Source of the DNA: Alphaproteobacteria bacterium
GTDB lineage: Bacteria > Pseudomonadota > Alphaproteobacteria > Caulobacterales > Caulobacteraceae
Length of the DNA stretch: 10,037 nucleotides
Direction: 5' to 3'
Assembly (NCBI GenBank): GCA_028869395.1
Contig: JAGWSE010000027.1
Location: 1-10,037 of the forward strand
Below the pieces are notes generated by a model. It saw only the letters and a list, made by a program, of their open reading frames with translations. It did no database searches and was not told where the DNA came from. Of this stretch, positions 1 to 8,284 are shown one piece after another (the stretch's first letter is position 1; each line of letters starts with the position of its first letter). Made by a program: the position numbers and the translations under genes.

Positions 1-923
1 ACGCGGCGGGAGAGCCGGTCGATGTCGGCCATGGTGAAGTCGAGTTCCGCCTCGTGCGCGGCGGCGAGCAGGTGCAGCACGGTGTTGGTCGAGCCGCCCA
101 TGGCGATGTCGAGCGTCATGGCGTTCTCGAACGCCTCGAAGCTGGCGATGGCGCGCGGCAGGACCGAGGCGTCGTCCTGTTCATAGTAGCGGCGCGCGAG
201 GTCGACGATCAGGCGGCCAGCCTCCCGGAACAGCCGCTCGCGATCGGCATGGGTCGCGAGCACCGAGCCGTTGCCGGGCAGCGAAAGACCCAGCGCCTCG
301 GTGAGGCAGTTCATCGAGTTGGCCGTGAACATGCCCGAGCAGGAGCCGCAGGTCGGGCACGCGGAGCGCTCGATCACCTTGACGTCGTCGTCCGTGACCG
401 TGTCGTCGGCGGCGGCGATCATGGCGTCGATCAGGTCGACCTTCTTCGCCCCCGTGGAGAGCAGGACCTTCCCCGCCTCCATCGGGCCACCGGAGACGAA
501 CACCGTGGGTATGTTGAGCCGCAGGGCGGCCATCAACATGCCGGGCGTGATCTTGTCGCAGTTGGAGATGCACACCAGCGCATCGGCGCAGTGGGCGTTG
601 ACCATGTACTCGACCGCGTCAGCGATCAGTTCGCGCGAGGGCAGGCTGTAGAGCATGCCGTCGTGGCCCATGGCGATCCCGTCGTCGACGGCGATGGTGT
701 TGAACTCCTTGGCGACCCCGCCGGCCGCCTCGATCTCGCGCGCCACGAGTTGGCCGAGGTCCTTCAGGTGCACGTGGCCGGGCACGAACTGGGTGAAGGA
801 GTTGGCGATGGCTATGATCGGCTTGCCGAAGTCGGAATCCTTCATGCCGGTGGCGCGCCAGAGGCCGCGCGCGCCGGCCATGTTGCGACCGTGGGTGGTT
901 GTGCGGGAACGATAAGGAGGCAT
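1..923 (-). CDS. ilvD: Dihydroxy-acid dehydratase, N-terminal half (cut by window edge)
   Basis: IlvD converts 2,3-dihydroxy-isovalerate and 2,3-dihydroxy-3-methylvalerate to 2-oxo acids, the step before last in valine and isoleucine synthesis, and also feeds leucine and pantothenate. It is a cytoplasmic Fe-S enzyme. Reading leftward from ATG at 923 gives 307 complete codons beginning MPPYRSRTTTHGRNMAGARG; the family is about 610-620 residues, so roughly half is present. Visible motifs are FTQFVPGHVH (43-52), the metal-binding VDDGIAMGH (79-87), the ILVD/EDD signature CDKITPGM (122-129) and the cysteine-rich CPTCGSCSGMF (189-199). The segment follows E. coli IlvD from end to end with no frameshift, and lacks the cysteine found near residue 49 in [2Fe-2S]-type dehydratases. 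A weak ribosome site (AGGGA) lies about 5 nt before the start. The gene is divergent from the CoA transferase, with 64 bp between starts. Identity is secure. Confidence 0.98.
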   Translation of the reverse strand, partial: MPPYRSRTTTHGRNMAGARGLWRATGMKDSDFGKPIIAIANSFTQFVPGHVHLKDLGQLVAREIEAAGGVAKEFNTIAVDDGIAMGHDGMLYSLPSRELIADAVEYMVNAHCADALVCISNCDKITPGMLMAALRLNIPTVFVSGGPMEAGKVLLSTGAKKVDLIDAMIAAADDTVTDDDVKVIERSACPTCGSCSGMFTANSMNCLTEALGLSLPGNGSVLATHADRERLFREAGRLIVDLARRYYEQDDASVLPRAIASFEAFENAMTLDIAMGGSTNTVLHLLAAAHEAELDFTMADIDRLSRR

Positions 924-987
924 GATCTTCCCTTTGGCGCGCCGCGCCGCTCGGTTCAAGCGCCGCAAGGGGCTTTAGAGGCCTTCA
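924..987. promoter_or_regulatory. Divergent intergenic region between ilvD and the CoA-transferase gene
   Basis: These 64 bp must hold the start signals for ilvD (leftward), and perhaps for the CoA transferase (rightward), unless the promoters lie inside the neighbouring genes. A ribosome site AGAGG (977-981) sits 6 nt before the CoA-transferase ATG at 988. I cannot point to a convincing -35/-10 pair, and no clear operator palindrome is visible. The regulatory role is inferred from layout alone. Confidence 0.5.
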
Positions 988-2157
988 ATGTCGAACAATT
1001 TGCCGCTGAGCCGTTTCCGGGCGCTGGACCTGACCCGCGTACGCGCCGGACCGACCGCCGTTCGCCAGTTCGCCGACTGGGGCGCCGAGGTGGTGATGGT
1101 GGACGCGGTGGAGGAGCGCACCCTGGGCGGTCCGCGCCACGGTTCCGACTTCCAGAACCTCAACCGCAACAAGCGCAGCCTGCGGCTCGACCTGAAGTCG
1201 GAAAAGGGCATGGAGGTGTTCGGCCGCCTCGTCCGCTGGGCCGACCTGCTGTTCGAGAACTTCCGTCCCGACGTGAAGCACCGGCTGGGCATCGACTTCG
1301 GGACGCTGCACGCGATCAATCCGCGGCTGGTCTACGTCAGCATCTCCGGGTTCGGGCAGGACGGGCCCTATGCGCTCCGGCCCGGCCTCGACCAGGTCGC
1401 CCAGGGTCTCGGCGGGATGATGTCGGTGACCGGGCTTCCGGGCCAGGGCCCGGTGCGGGCCGGGATCGCGGTGGCGGATTCCTCGGCAGGATTGTATGCG
1501 GCGCTGGGCGCGATGACGGCGCTGCTGGAGCGGGAGGCGACCGGCGTCGGACGCTGGGTGAAGACCTCGCTCCTGCAGGCGCAGATCGCCATGATGGATT
1601 TCCAGGCGGCCCGCTGGCTGGTGGACGGGATCGTGCCCGGCCAGGCCGGCAACGACCACCCGACCGCCGTGCCCATGGGGCTCTTCCCGACTGCCGACGG
1701 CGTCATCAACGTGGCGCCCACCGGCGAGCCGATGTTCCAGGCCCTGTGCCGGGCCCTGGGCGCGCCGGAGCTGATCGACGATCCGCGCTTTGCGCCCCGC
1801 GAGCGGGTGAAGCACCGGGCGGAGATCAACGCCGCCCTGGCGGCGATCACGGCCAAGCGGATCAGCGCCGAGTGGATCGAGGCGCTGAACGCGGCGGGCG
1901 TGCCGTGCGGGCCGGTCAATACCATCGATGCGACCTTCGCCGATCCGCAGGTGCAGAGCCTGGGGATCGCGAGGAAGGTCGAGCATCCGAAGCTCGGGGA
2001 GCTGACGCTGGTCGGCCAGCCGATCGAGATGGAGGGCGTGGACCCCGCGATCCGAACCGCCGCGCCCGACCCGGGCCAGCACTCGCGGGAGATCCTGAAC
2101 GAACTCGGCTACAGCGAGGCCGACATCGAGGCGATGGCGCAGGCGGGGGTGATCTGA
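988..2157 (+). CDS. Class III CoA-transferase (CaiB/BaiF family), substrate unknown
   Basis: The 389-residue product has the usual length and layout of family III CoA transferases, which move CoA between carboxylic acids in the cytoplasm. The N-terminal Rossmann-like part has ADWGAEVVMVD (29-39), then LNRNKRSLRLDL (58-69), LFENFRPDV (88-96), and NPRLVYVSISGFGQDGPY (111-128). The C-terminal part has GVPCGPVNTI (304-313) and HPKLGELTLVG (333-343). In formyl-CoA transferase the acyl-carrying aspartate lies in a (V)SMQDA context; here the equivalent stretch is KTSLLQAQ (192-199), which puts Gln197 at that position. The racemase aspartate position, four to five residues earlier, is Lys192. I recall similar SLLQAQ members in other alphaproteobacteria, so this may be a subfamily rather than a mutant. 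The start is supported by AGAGG 6 nt upstream. The gene ends 32 bp from the convergent crotonase gene. The family call is firm; the reaction is not known. Confidence 0.92.
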   Translation: MSNNLPLSRFRALDLTRVRAGPTAVRQFADWGAEVVMVDAVEERTLGGPRHGSDFQNLNRNKRSLRLDLKSEKGMEVFGRLVRWADLLFENFRPDVKHRLGIDFGTLHAINPRLVYVSISGFGQDGPYALRPGLDQVAQGLGGMMSVTGLPGQGPVRAGIAVADSSAGLYAALGAMTALLEREATGVGRWVKTSLLQAQIAMMDFQAARWLVDGIVPGQAGNDHPTAVPMGLFPTADGVINVAPTGEPMFQALCRALGAPELIDDPRFAPRERVKHRAEINAALAAITAKRISAEWIEALNAAGVPCGPVNTIDATFADPQVQSLGIARKVEHPKLGELTLVGQPIEMEGVDPAIRTAAPDPGQHSREILNELGYSEADIEAMAQAGVI

Positions 2158-2162
2158 GCGCT

Positions 2163-2185
2163 CCTTCTCCCCTTGCGGGAGGAGG
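2163..2185. terminator. Hairpin between convergent genes, candidate bidirectional terminator
   Basis: CCTTCTCCC (2163-2171) pairs with GGGAGGAGG (2177-2185) around a 5-nt loop, giving 9 bp with one G-U on the plus-strand transcript. It fills most of the 32-bp gap between the stops of two convergent genes, where a shared terminator would be expected. No T-run follows on either side, so intrinsic termination is uncertain. The CTTCTCCC...GGGAG pattern resembles short palindromes scattered between genes in many alphaproteobacteria, so it could be a dispersed repeat copy. Confidence 0.5.
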
Positions 2186-2189
2186 CTCG

Positions 2190-3005
2190 TCAGCGCCCCC
2201 TGAACTCCGGCTTCCGCTTCTCGAGGAACGCGCGGCGGCCCTCGACATAGTCCTCGCTGGCGAAGCAGGCGTCGACGGCGGCGTCGACGGTGGCCAGGTC
2301 GCGGCGGTCGGGATCCCTGAGGGTCGCTTCGATCGCCATCTTGGCGGCGCGGACGGTGAGCGGGGCGTTCGCGCCGATCTGGCCGGCGGTCTCCCGGACG
2401 ACGGCCTCGAGGTCGGCTGCGGGCACGAGCCGGTTGATCAGGCCCATCCGCAGCGCTTCCTCGCCGGAGAAGCGGCGGGCGGTGAACATGATCTCCTTGG
2501 CGTAGGCGGGACCGACCAGGGAGACGAGGCTCGCCATCCCGCCGAAGGCGTAGCCGAGGCCGAGCCGGGCCGCCGGGATGGCGTATTGCGAGCCCTCGGC
2601 GGCGATGCGGATATCGGTGGAGAGCGCTACCGCCAGGCCCCCGCCGATGCAGAAGCCGCGGATCATGGCGATGGTGGGCTTGGGAAAGCGGGCGATGGCC
2701 TGCTGGCCGGCGCCGCTGATCCGGCCATAGCGCTCGTTGGCCTCCGGCGAGGCGCGCACCTGCTCGAACTGGGAGATGTCGGCGCCGGAGGCGAAGGCCG
2801 CCTCGCCCGCGCCGGTCAGCACCACGACGCGGATCTCCGGGTCGGCCTCGAAGGCGGCGAGCACGTCCGATATCGCCTGCCACATCTCCAGCGAGATGGC
2901 GTTGCGCCGCTCCGGGTTGTTGATGACGAGCCAGCCGATCGGCGGCTCGCGCCGGCCGACCAGGGTTGCGATGCCCAGATCCGTTGCGGTCGTCTTTTGG
3001 TCCAT
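2190..3005 (-). CDS. Enoyl-CoA hydratase/isomerase (crotonase) family protein, atypical active site
   Basis: The 271-residue protein has the standard crotonase length and fold motifs: INNPERRNAIS (28-38), the first oxyanion-hole segment ASGADISQF (72-80), the second oxyanion-hole segment GFCIGGGLAVAL (117-128), and the family's C-terminal FLEKRKPEFRGR ending (260-271). Crotonases bind acyl-CoA and stabilise a thioester enolate, and oxyanion-hole glycines are present. In rat enoyl-CoA hydratase the two catalytic glutamates (E144, E164) lie in GGGCELA and AQPEILLG contexts. By direct alignment the positions here are Ala125 and Ala145 (SQYAIPAARLGL, 139-150). A plain hydratase reaction is therefore doubtful; isomerase, decarboxylase, thioesterase or other crotonase chemistry is possible. 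A good ribosome site (GGAGAGGG) precedes the ATG. The 106-residue gene lies 61 bp upstream on the same strand, and the CoA transferase converges from the other side. Confidence 0.92.
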   Translation of the reverse strand: MDQKTTATDLGIATLVGRREPPIGWLVINNPERRNAISLEMWQAISDVLAAFEADPEIRVVVLTGAGEAAFASGADISQFEQVRASPEANERYGRISGAGQQAIARFPKPTIAMIRGFCIGGGLAVALSTDIRIAAEGSQYAIPAARLGLGYAFGGMASLVSLVGPAYAKEIMFTARRFSGEEALRMGLINRLVPAADLEAVVRETAGQIGANAPLTVRAAKMAIEATLRDPDRRDLATVDAAVDACFASEDYVEGRRAFLEKRKPEFRGR

Positions 3006-3066
3006 CAGCCCTCTCCGTCCGGCGCGGGCCGATCCTTCACAAAACCGGGCCGCTTGCCTAGCGAGG

Positions 3067-3387
3067 TCAGGCGTGGGCGGAGCGTTCGCTGGCGCGGGCG
3101 GGCTTGTAGCGGGCGGTCAGGTCTTCGTGCTCGGCGACCCGGATGGCCCGGGCGACGTTCAGCCGCGTATAGATGTGCGTCACGGCGCGCGTGGCCGCCT
3201 TCGGCAGCTCGTGGCGCAACATCGAGAGATCAAGGGTCTCGCCGACGCCCAGGATGGTGAAGCCCTCGGCCTCCTCCTTGACCAGCGCGAAATTGCCCGC
3301 GATCGGCTGGTGCGCCGCGCCTTCCGGCCAGAGCCTGAAGCGATAACTGGCGCCCGAGGCGCCTTTCAGATCGATGAAGTCGTTCAT
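3067..3387 (-). CDS. Small protein of unknown function, possibly a degenerate GIY-YIG-like fold
   Basis: This is a 106-residue soluble protein with no signal peptide or membrane segment. I do not recognise it by name. Its layout resembles the GIY-YIG nuclease core as seen in UvrC. GNFALV (31-36) stands where PGVYRMY lies, TILGVGETLDL (44-54) where VIYVGKAKDL lies, Arg58 falls in the helix that carries the catalytic arginine, and AEHEDLTARYKPAR (85-98) matches the E..LI.RYRP end. The signature tyrosines are replaced (Phe33, Leu46), so nuclease activity would be doubtful. The ATG at 3387 has a modest GGAAA ribosome site. The gene is divergent from the 137-residue gene (107 bp between starts) and codirectional with the crotonase gene 61 bp downstream, with which it could be co-transcribed. 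Consistent G/C third positions support a real gene. Confidence 0.7.
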   Translation of the reverse strand: MNDFIDLKGASGASYRFRLWPEGAAHQPIAGNFALVKEEAEGFTILGVGETLDLSMLRHELPKAATRAVTHIYTRLNVARAIRVAEHEDLTARYKPARASERSAHA

Positions 3388-3494
3388 ATCAGTTTCCAGC
3401 GCCCCGCCCGTTCGTGTACCCGGGCGTGGCGCGGGGGTCGAGAGCGCGGGCGCCTCATCGGCGCTCAGATTGGGGATAAGGGACGTCCTGTCGC
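3388..3494. promoter_or_regulatory. Divergent intergenic region between two small genes
   Basis: This 107-bp spacer separates the divergent 106- and 137-residue genes and should hold at least one promoter for each direction. It contains a short hairpin, GCGCC-TCATC-GGCGC, near 3450-3464. An AAGGGA motif (3478-3483) lies 11 nt before the rightward ATG, rather far for a ribosome site. No confident -35/-10 pair was found. Confidence 0.4.
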
Positions 3495-3908
3495 ATGCGG
3501 AGCCCGTTCGAGCGCTATCTGCGGCATAGCACCGTCATCTCGCGCCAAGGGGCGCTGGGCCGCGACTTCGCGGTGACCGACGAATCATGGGCGCTGACGG
3601 ACGACCCCGCCGTGACCAAGCCCAGGCGACGAGTGCTGGCCACGCGCAAGACCGCCTCCGAGGCCGCAGACTTCGCCCGCACCACGGCGAAGGCTTACAA
3701 GCAGAACGGCTTCCACAAGCCGTCCCGCGCCTGGTGGGGAGCCGACGAGGGCTACTTCCATCGCTTCGTCGTGCATCCCGACCGCCGGGGCGGCGTGGCC
3801 CTGGTCGTCGCCTCGGGGCTCGCCGGGCTGGCCATAGCCCTGCTGCACCAGGGCGCGCGCGCAGGCCGGAAGAGCAATCCTCGAAACCGCGACCGCGAAA
3901 AGCGCTAG
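3495..3908 (+). CDS. Hypothetical protein with a C-terminal membrane anchor
   Basis: The product is 137 residues and not recognised. It has a polar, basic N-terminal part (1-98) and one hydrophobic stretch, GVALVVASGLAGLAIALL (100-117). A strongly basic tail follows (ARAGRKSNPRNRDREKR, 121-137), which suggests a single membrane-spanning segment with the tail on the cytoplasmic side. The soluble part includes LATRKTASEAADFARTTAKA (48-67) and an aromatic-rich WWGADEGYFHRFVVH (80-94). The strand-helix-strand feel of 31-94 faintly recalls small DUF2188-like domains, but I would not name it so. G/C-rich third positions support coding in this frame over the long opposite-strand reading frame. It ends 30 bp before the acyl-CoA dehydrogenase and could share its transcript, without an obvious functional link. 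Confidence 0.68.
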   Translation: MRSPFERYLRHSTVISRQGALGRDFAVTDESWALTDDPAVTKPRRRVLATRKTASEAADFARTTAKAYKQNGFHKPSRAWWGADEGYFHRFVVHPDRRGGVALVVASGLAGLAIALLHQGARAGRKSNPRNRDREKR

Positions 3909-3938
3909 GCTAGCGGACCGCCACCGAGACCGACCCTG

Positions 3939-5117
3939 ATGAACGCCATCGTCCCGCCCGCCGTCGAGCCCGAAGAGCTGGCCGAGATCCGCCGGGCTGT
4001 CCGGGCGCTGTGCGCCGGCTTTCCCGGCGAATACTGGCGCGAGCTTGACCGAAGGCGCGAGTACCCCACCGCCTTCGTGGCGGCGCTGACCGAGGCGGGG
4101 TTCCTGGCGGCGCTGATCCCGGAGGCGTACGGCGGCAGCGGCCTGACCCTGCGGGCCGCGGCGGTGATCATGGAAGAGATCCAGGCCTCCGGCTGCAATG
4201 GCGCCGCCTGCCACGCGCAGATGTACATCATGAACACCGTCCTTCGGCACGGCAGCGCCGCCCAGAAGGAGAAATACCTGCCGAAGATCGCCACGGGGGA
4301 GTTGCGGCTGCAGGCGTTCGGGGTCACCGAACCCACCTCGGGCACCGACACGCTGAGCCTTCGCACCACCGCCCGGCGCGAAGGGGACCACTACATCGTC
4401 GAGGGCCAGAAGCTTTGGACCTCGCGCGCCGAGCACTCCGACCTGATGCTGCTGCTGGCCCGTACGACGCCCCGCGATCAGGTCTCCAAGCGGACCGAGG
4501 GGCTCTCGATCTTCCTCGTCGACATGGGCGAGGCGCTGGGGAACGGCCTGACGATCCGCCCGATCCGGACAATGATGAACCACTCCACGACGGAGGTCTT
4601 CTTCGACCGGATGAAGGTCCCGGCCGCCAACCTGATCGGCGAAGAGGGCAAGGGCTTCGGCTACATCCTCTCCGGCATGAACGCCGAGCGGATCCTGATC
4701 GGGGCCGAATGCATCGGCGACGCCAAGTGGTTCATCGAGAAGGCCGCCGCCTATGCGCGCGAGCGCGTTCTGTTCGGCCGCCCCATCGGCCAGAACCAGG
4801 GCGTCCAGTTCCCGATCGCCAGGGCCTATGTGCAGATGCGCGCGGCCGAGCTGATGGTCCGGGAAGCCGCGGAGCAATACGAGACCGGGGCCAACGCGGG
4901 CGCCGAAGCCAACATGGCCAAGATGCTCGCCGCCGACGCCTCATGGGCCGCGGCCGACATGTGCGTCCAGACCCACGGCGGGTTCGGCTTCGCCGAGGAG
5001 TACGACATCGAGCGGAAGTTCCGCGAGGCCAGGCTCTACCAGGTGGCGCCCATCTCCACGAACATGATCCTGAGCTACGTGGCCGAACACGTTCTGGGCC
5101 TCCCCAGGTCTTACTGA
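3939..5117 (+). CDS. Acyl-CoA dehydrogenase, isovaleryl-CoA-dehydrogenase-type active site
   Basis: This FAD enzyme makes the 2,3-double bond in an acyl-CoA and passes electrons to electron-transfer flavoprotein. Its 392 residues are typical and complete. The N-terminal helical domain includes LIPEAYGGSGLT (59-70). The middle beta domain carries the FAD signature AFGVTEPTSGTD (126-137) and LWTSRAEHSD (159-168), and the C-terminal helices carry RVLFGRPIGQNQGVQ (276-290) and QTHGGFGFAEEY (344-355). In medium-chain enzymes the base is a Glu in YQIYEGT; here that site reads YQVAPIST with Pro371. Instead Glu250 (SGMNAERILI, 245-254) matches the helix-G glutamate of isovaleryl-CoA and long-chain dehydrogenases, so the enzyme should be active. 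Acyl preference, perhaps branched, is inferred only. The ribosome site is weak and the gene may be co-transcribed with the small gene 30 bp upstream. A strong GC hairpin follows the stop. Confidence 0.96.
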   Translation: MNAIVPPAVEPEELAEIRRAVRALCAGFPGEYWRELDRRREYPTAFVAALTEAGFLAALIPEAYGGSGLTLRAAAVIMEEIQASGCNGAACHAQMYIMNTVLRHGSAAQKEKYLPKIATGELRLQAFGVTEPTSGTDTLSLRTTARREGDHYIVEGQKLWTSRAEHSDLMLLLARTTPRDQVSKRTEGLSIFLVDMGEALGNGLTIRPIRTMMNHSTTEVFFDRMKVPAANLIGEEGKGFGYILSGMNAERILIGAECIGDAKWFIEKAAAYARERVLFGRPIGQNQGVQFPIARAYVQMRAAELMVREAAEQYETGANAGAEANMAKMLAADASWAAADMCVQTHGGFGFAEEYDIERKFREARLYQVAPISTNMILSYVAEHVLGLPRSY

Positions 5118-5145
5118 CCAGGGACGCGGCGCCTATATGGGCTGG

Positions 5146-5166
5146 GGCGCCCGGAAAGCGGGCGCC
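5146..5166 (+). terminator. GC-rich hairpin after the acyl-CoA dehydrogenase gene
   Basis: GGCGCCCG (5146-5153) and CGGGCGCC (5159-5166) form a perfect 8-bp stem with a GAAAG loop, 28 nt after the dehydrogenase stop codon. Position and stability suit a transcription terminator or a 3'-end stabiliser. The following bases (GGCTGAAAACCC) contain no T-run, so it may act with Rho or only as an RNA end barrier. Confidence 0.6.
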
Positions 5167-5195
5167 GGCTGAAAACCCTCAATTGAGCTGGATCA

Positions 5196-5317
5196 GAGCC
5201 TCGCGCCGTCCCCGCCGCGAGGTTCAATGCAAATTCGCGTCCGCCGGGCGTCGCCCGAGCGGAACCAAGTCGAGGTCGAGGGATTTCAACCAGCAGGGCG
5301 GGCGAGCGGTTCCCTGC
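5196..5317 (+). promoter_or_regulatory. Structured leader candidate upstream of the small gene at 5356
   Basis: The 238-bp gap 5118-5355 holds several inverted repeats beyond the terminator-like hairpin. Hairpin A pairs 5196-5205 with 5216-5225 (10 bp, one G-U, core CCTCGCG/CGCGAGG). Hairpin B pairs 5240-5249 with 5253-5263 (TCCGC+CGGGC against GCCCG+GCGGA, one bulged A, 3-nt loop). Hairpin C is a weaker GCAGGG/CCCTGC pair at 5293-5298 and 5312-5317. GGTTC at 5221-5225, used in hairpin A, can also pair with GAACC at 5262-5266, which in turn can pair with GGTTCC at 5308-5313, so mutually exclusive folds exist. It matches no riboswitch or RNA family that I recognise. Transcription across it is not shown. 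Confidence 0.35.
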
Positions 5318-5355
5318 CCGGTGTTCGACAGATCTGGCCTTGTGTGGAGAGGACG

Positions 5356-5649
5356 ATGTCTGCGTTCCAGGCCTACGGTGGATCCTACGAATTCGACGGC
5401 CGGCCGTACAGCTGGCGCTGCTACGCCACGGCGCGGGTGTACGAGGTGCGGATGAGCGACCACGCGCCGCTGCCCGCGGCGCCCAAGGGCAAGAAGTGGA
5501 TCCGCCGCAACCGGCACAACGGCGATGCGGAATTCGGCTGGCTCATCGACAGCGACACCGGGGACTTCTCCCAGATCCTCCTGCAGGTCGAGCCTGAGCG
5601 AAGGGCGGACGAGCGCCGGCAGGACCTGCGCGAACACGCCGTGGCCTGA
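5356..5649 (+). CDS. Small conserved-looking hypothetical protein
   Basis: The ATG at 5356 follows GGAGAGG (5346-5352) and opens a 97-residue protein that I do not recognise. The same frame is open further left, to an ATG at 5227, but that stretch has no ribosome site, covers inverted repeats and gives low-quality sequence, so 5356 is preferred. The product begins MSAFQAYGGSYEFDGRPYSW. It is rich in aromatic and charged residues, has PKGKKWIRRNRHNG (43-56) and a WLIDSDTGDFSQILLQVEPE stretch (62-81), and ends in a charged helix-like tail. There is no signal peptide or membrane segment, so it is probably a small cytoplasmic protein. It stands alone between two hairpin-rich gaps, in the same direction as the glycogen genes. 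Third-position G/C and the good ribosome site support it. Confidence 0.7.
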   Translation: MSAFQAYGGSYEFDGRPYSWRCYATARVYEVRMSDHAPLPAAPKGKKWIRRNRHNGDAEFGWLIDSDTGDFSQILLQVEPERRADERRQDLREHAVA

Positions 5650-5686
5650 GCCGGCCGGGTCACGTTTTCAGGAGCACGCGCGGCGC

Positions 5687-5779
5687 GGCGCATACGCGCT
5701 GGACAGCGCGCGCCCTATGCTGCTGGGGTCCGCGCGCTCGGCGCGGCGGGCCTGCTTCCTACGGCGCAGAGCGCGTAGG
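5687..5779 (+). promoter_or_regulatory. Three hairpins upstream of glgP: candidate leader or terminator cluster
   Basis: Within the 157-bp gap before glgP lie three stem-loops in a row. The first pairs CGCGCT (5695-5700) with AGCGCG (5705-5710) and may extend as GGCG (5687-5690) with CGCC (5711-5714). The second pairs CCGCGC (5730-5735) with GCGCGG (5741-5746). The third pairs CCTAC+GCGC (5758-5762, 5764-5767) with GCGC+GTAGG (5771-5779) around an AGA loop with one bulged G. The third ends 27 nt before the glgP ATG and is followed by CCATTTGTGTTG, mildly T-rich. This could terminate the upstream small gene, or act as an attenuator-like leader for glgP. The very high G+C makes some chance pairing likely. 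Confidence 0.35.
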
Positions 5780-5806
5780 CCATTTGTGTTGAAAGGCTAG
5801 TCGCCG

Positions 5807-8280
<2,474 letters not shown>

Positions 8281-8284
<4 letters not shown>

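Noticed and set aside
922..978. A mini reading frame, 18 basic residues (MIFPLARRAARFKRRKGL), preceded by AAGGAGG and ending 9 bp before the CoA-transferase start; considered as a leader peptide
   Set aside because: The AAGGAGG is the complement of the ilvD codons for Met-Pro-Pro-Tyr and is only 1 nt from the ATG, too close for good initiation. There are no runs of regulatory codons. Coincidence is likelier.
985..2883. A 632-residue minus-strand open frame overlapping the CoA-transferase and crotonase genes
   Set aside because: It shows no domain, and its composition is that of a shadow frame opposite a well-supported CoA-transferase gene.
54..3260. A 1068-residue open frame on the plus strand, across ilvD, the CoA-transferase gene and the crotonase gene
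   Set aside because: Its translation is low-complexity, rich in Arg, Gly and Ala, and it lies antisense or out of frame to three genes with clear family motifs. Long spurious frames are common in DNA of this G+C content.
3585..4877. A 430-residue minus-strand open frame opposite the acyl-CoA dehydrogenase
   Set aside because: The dehydrogenase and the 137-residue gene explain this stretch. The antisense product has no recognisable motif and is rich in Gly, Arg, His and Asp.
5196..5266. Possible tRNA or tRNA-like gene suggested by GGTTCAATGC
   Set aside because: There is no acceptor stem, anticodon arm or proper T-loop in cloverleaf order.
5227..5355. A 43-residue N-terminal extension of the small gene at 5356
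   Set aside because: It has no ribosome site at 5227, overlaps inverted repeats, and the ATG at 5356 has GGAGAGG at proper spacing.
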